DNA of 64,000 nt. Source: Bacteroidia bacterium (GTDB lineage Bacteria; Bacteroidota; Bacteroidia; Chitinophagales; Chitinophagaceae). Each line of letters starts with the position of its first letter. Position 1 is the stretch's first letter. Under the pieces are notes generated by a model that was given only the letters and a program-made list of their open reading frames with translations, did not search any database and was not told the DNA's origin. The stretch is from positions 153,156 through 217,155 of the forward strand of contig JAUHYD010000008.1 of the NCBI GenBank assembly GCA_030426665.1. Reading direction: 5' to 3'. Both the position numbers and the translations under genes were made by a program. Below, one piece after another: positions 61,524 through 64,000 of the stretch.

Positions 61524-63308
61524 TTAATCAATACTTGGGCATGAAAGTACTAATTTTTTGTTATCATACAAAATTGTATCGAATGCAATTTCATCGTGTG
61601 ACAGTAAAGAATTGACAAAATTTGTATCCAAAAAGACAAGTTTTTCAACTTTTAATAAGTCAGGCATGTCTATTTGTTGATTAATCTCAAACTTTGTACT
61701 TAAAAAAACTTCAAGTGGCAATCGCCTATTTCTTTCTTTATTAAAAAAGTGATCACATAGTACCGTCATTTTTCTTTTATGATAGCTACGTTGCCGAGAG
61801 TCAGCTATTGATGTGTATAAACAGTCTACTATAATTGGAACATAAAAGCTATATTCTGTCTCCATTGCTTTACGGTTATTTTCAACTCTACATGTCAAAT
61901 AATTAGGAAAAGATAATAGATGCGAAGGAATTAAATCAAGAATTATCGAAAAACCATTTTCCAAGTTTACAATATGCACCTTTGTATTGACTTGATAACT
62001 TGGACTTGGATTCGTGTTATTCGGGAACCAAGCACTTTTTTCAGTAACCTGATTAACCACCAATTCATTTTCTTTTAAGTAACCCTCTATACATTTAAGA
62101 AAGCAAATCGAGAATGCCTTAAAAACTCTATCATATTCAGTTTCATTTTTTATTTTATTTGTCAATGACTTCTCAATGGAACTATCAAAAGTAGGGTTGA
62201 GAATAACCTCATCAATTTTTCCTGCAAAAAACTTATAAGAATCATTTTTTTTCCTAACGTGATACGGTATTCTTTGACATTCAACAAAAGAGCTTTCGGC
62301 TTTCTTGTTATCAAATTGGTATAAATAAAACAACGGTCTATAAGGAGTATTTGAAGGTTTGGGGTTACACTTCCCTCCAATTAAATGTGGTGTAACTAAA
62401 TGGCTGTCATTGTTAACAAAATTAATTTCTGGGTGAATATGTCCACATATTACAACGTCTGCCATGCTTGCAAACTTTGAATACGACCCTGAATCGGCTA
62501 TCCCTTCAAGAGAATGTCTATCTAAAAAATGAAGGCAAAACTCAGGGTGGTGAAGAACGATAATATTAACCTTGTTATCTCTTTTTATTTGACCATTCAC
62601 CACGCCATAAAAAAGTTCATCGTCAATTTGCTGACGTGTGTTCTCAGAGTAATTAAAAGACGAGTTAACTGTCCTTTCTTCAAAATTTTCAATCCCATTA
62701 GGATTTGTTGAACATAATACTCCATTAAATGCGCCTTTTACATATTCTTCCTTTCTGATAGTGCTATCTATTTGGGTTAATTCTCTGAATATTTTCTCTT
62801 TCTTCTCTTTTTTTATAGAGCTCAATTTACTGCTATTTAAGACGAAGAATCGTGCGTTTTCAAGCTCGAAAAAGTAGTCCCCACGAGGCATTTGTATTGC
62901 ACCACTACTATGATTTTTAGTTGCCACGTTATAATAACTGTCAAAGGCCTTCATTGGGTAGTTGATGTTAGATAAATAGCTATAACCTTCATAATAATTA
63001 AGGCACTTATCTGAATGATTCAATTCAACTTGCACAGTATCGATGTCATGATTTCCAGGACAAAAAATAACATTGTTTTCTTTGACTCCCAGCGCTTTAA
63101 TCATGTCCCCAATGAGCCTCTTTGCCTCTTTCAAATTACATTCTTTGCATTTATCCCCTAAGTCGCCGCTGATAATTACTATTAATGACTTTCCCCGTCC
63201 TTTAAATTCATTCGCAAAAAAATGTATAAGCTGTTCAAAATAAGATATACTCTCGCCGTCTATGTGTAAATCAGAAATATGTAGAATTTCAAACTTGCTA
63301 TTTTCCAT
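61524..63308 (-). CDS. Calcineurin-like metallophosphoesterase with long C-terminal extension
   Basis: The 594-residue protein has all five metallophosphoesterase motifs: DLHID (13-17), GDLGD (48-52), GNHD (85-88), LHHPE with paired His 253-254, and GHIH (289-292). All di-metal ligands are intact. Enzymes of this fold cut phosphoesters in nucleotides, nucleic acids or proteins. From residue ~300 on there is an extension of about 300 residues that I do not recognise, mostly mixed alpha/beta with many aromatics. It has no signal peptide, so it is cytoplasmic. It is the first gene of the cassette, and its AT-richness matches the genes downstream. Confidence 0.85.
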   Translation of the reverse strand: MENSKFEILHISDLHIDGESISYFEQLIHFFANEFKGRGKSLIVIISGDLGDKCKECNLKEAKRLIGDMIKALGVKENNVIFCPGNHDIDTVQVELNHSDKCLNYYEGYSYLSNINYPMKAFDSYYNVATKNHSSGAIQMPRGDYFFELENARFFVLNSSKLSSIKKEKKEKIFRELTQIDSTIRKEEYVKGAFNGVLCSTNPNGIENFEERTVNSSFNYSENTRQQIDDELFYGVVNGQIKRDNKVNIIVLHHPEFCLHFLDRHSLEGIADSGSYSKFASMADVVICGHIHPEINFVNNDSHLVTPHLIGGKCNPKPSNTPYRPLFYLYQFDNKKAESSFVECQRIPYHVRKKNDSYKFFAGKIDEVILNPTFDSSIEKSLTNKIKNETEYDRVFKAFSICFLKCIEGYLKENELVVNQVTEKSAWFPNNTNPSPSYQVNTKVHIVNLENGFSIILDLIPSHLLSFPNYLTCRVENNRKAMETEYSFYVPIIVDCLYTSIADSRQRSYHKRKMTVLCDHFFNKERNRRLPLEVFLSTKFEINQQIDMPDLLKVEKLVFLDTNFVNSLLSHDEIAFDTILYDNKKLVLSCPSID

Positions 63309-64000
63309 CTATGCATTTTTAAGATTAAAGATAAATAAAAGAACAAGAAAGTTAACAGTCTTTTATTAATTCGGTAGTAAGGAGTTCGGCTTTTTCGTTC
63401 CGCAAATAATGCGCCATCCCAAACAAACACTTGCCCCTTGATTGTTGACTTTGAAAGGGAAGGGCAAGAGATTGTTTGCCCTATCGGGTGCTATCGCAGC
63501 ATGTCACAAGTATTTGCAGTTCACGAAAAAGCCTCACGACAGCTCCAGTGTACGATATATATGCTTCCTTTTTTGACGGGTATCGTTACGCTTACTGTCG
63601 CTCCCTCTACTTCTTTACAGCTTGGTATTTTTCCCATCTACACAATAGCTACTTCACACAAAATACCAGGCTTCCAAAACCACTGCACAGGCTGACATAC
63701 AGCTACACTCACACTTTCCGTCTTCAGTCAGCACATATTCCGTCCACCCGCTGTCTAGTGTCTGTGCTCGCCTGCGTAGCCACCGGCTGCGTTCCGGGTT
63801 GGTGCTGGCACGAAACCCACGCTAATTTACATTCAACGCACCAACCCTGCACTGTGCGAACTTTGTATTCATGCTTCATACTTTACAGTTCGCCCCAGCC
63901 TGTGGCACTCGCAACTTCATTTGCTCCATTATCATTCCGCTCATTCCGTTTCCGGGCGAGCTAAGTGTCCGCAAGGTATTGCAACCACTTTTTCTTGCTA
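63309..64000. other. Non-coding, inverted-repeat-rich region before the cassette
   Basis: About 690 bp show no convincing gene; open frames here have poor codon character. The segment from about 63700 to 63820 is noticeably GC-richer than its surroundings. Two inverted repeats are visible: AGCTTGGTATTTT (63619-63631) against AAAATACCAGGCT (63660-63672), 12 of 13 matching, and GGGTTGGTGC (63796-63805) against GCACCAACCC (63838-63847), perfect. It could hold a structured RNA, a recombination site or a promoter/leader for the metallophosphoesterase operon. Confidence 0.45.

Larger units (their letters stand above)
48480..64000. mobile_element. Putative integrative mobilizable element with defence-like cargo (right end outside window)
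   Basis: From here on the gene style changes: AT-richer genes, relaxase, coupling protein, two nucleases, an ImmA/IrrE protease, a small HTH protein and a four-gene cargo cassette, with no housekeeping genes. An 18-bp direct repeat at 48480 and 49704 may be the integration site core. No integrase or replication gene is seen, so the right end and the recombinase must lie past 64000, or the element is incomplete. The left boundary is inferred and could be at either repeat. Confidence 0.6.

Noticed and set aside
63476..63964. Plus-strand open frame of 162 codons ahead of the metallophosphoesterase gene
   Set aside because: The translation is rich in Ser, His, Cys and Tyr with no helix or strand pattern, and it overlaps inverted repeats. 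It looks like chance in a GC-shifted non-coding stretch.

Overview
The window looks like about 48 kb of a Bacteroidota chromosome (probably Chitinophagales- or Sphingobacteriia-like) followed by about 15.5 kb of a mobile, accessory island. The phylum call rests on several things seen in the sequence: type IX secretion (T9SS) C-terminal sorting domains on many secreted proteins, a PorP/SprF-type protein, gliding-motility-type (type B) C-terminal domains, the futalosine menaquinone enzyme MqnC, a DUF5606-type protein, a TonB receptor with an N-terminal carboxypeptidase-like domain, and repeated TAnnTTTG promoter boxes at plausible distances from starts.

Layout, left to right. 1-6.7 kb holds housekeeping genes: a partial TPR-like protein, a shrunken methyltransferase-like protein, folA, priA, a small basic lipoprotein, a DUF5606 protein, dcd and cdsA. 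7-11.6 kb is a surface-glycan cluster: a polytopic GT-C-like protein, a frameshifted remnant of a similar protein, two nucleotide-sugar SDR enzymes (one with Phe in place of the catalytic Tyr) and a GT2 glycosyltransferase. 11.7-18.7 kb has secreted T9SS cargo (two with Omp28/thioredoxin-like CxxC modules), mqnC, a HAD phosphatase and a broken Lgt-like gene. 18.7-25.5 kb has a TPR-like secreted protein, a TonB receptor, a DUF4476 protein, a CPA1 antiporter and a PorP/SprF protein. 25.5-39.5 kb is three tandem paralogous ~1500-residue PKD-repeat surface proteins, the last coupled by 4 bp to the PorP/SprF gene. 39.6-48.4 kb has mutL (endonuclease motif substituted), nadC, a lipid kinase, an FAH-family hydrolase, a 3-hydroxyacyl-CoA dehydrogenase, two outer-membrane proteins, a BadF-type sugar kinase and a small membrane protein.

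From about 48.5 kb to the window end the content changes to an AT-richer accessory region. It contains two different PD-(D/E)XK nucleases, an ImmA/IrrE protease divergent from one of them across a perfect 15-bp dyad, a small HTH protein, a candidate oriT-like double dyad, a relaxase, a relaxosome accessory protein, a VirD4-type coupling protein with an unusual P-loop, two membrane proteins overlapping that operon, and a regulator. An 18-bp direct repeat occurs at 48480 and 49704 and may be an att core. I read this as an integrative mobilizable element whose integrase lies outside the window.

The most interesting cargo is a four-gene cassette on the minus strand (63308 to 57531): an intact calcineurin-like metallophosphoesterase with a ~300-residue C-terminal extension of unknown type, a 183-residue protein, a 935-residue protein with no motif I recognise, and a 129-residue protein that resembles the 183-residue one. 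I recognise no named system with this composition. It is a candidate uncharacterised, possibly anti-phage, system carried by the element. All similarity statements are from reading; no database or structure search was run.
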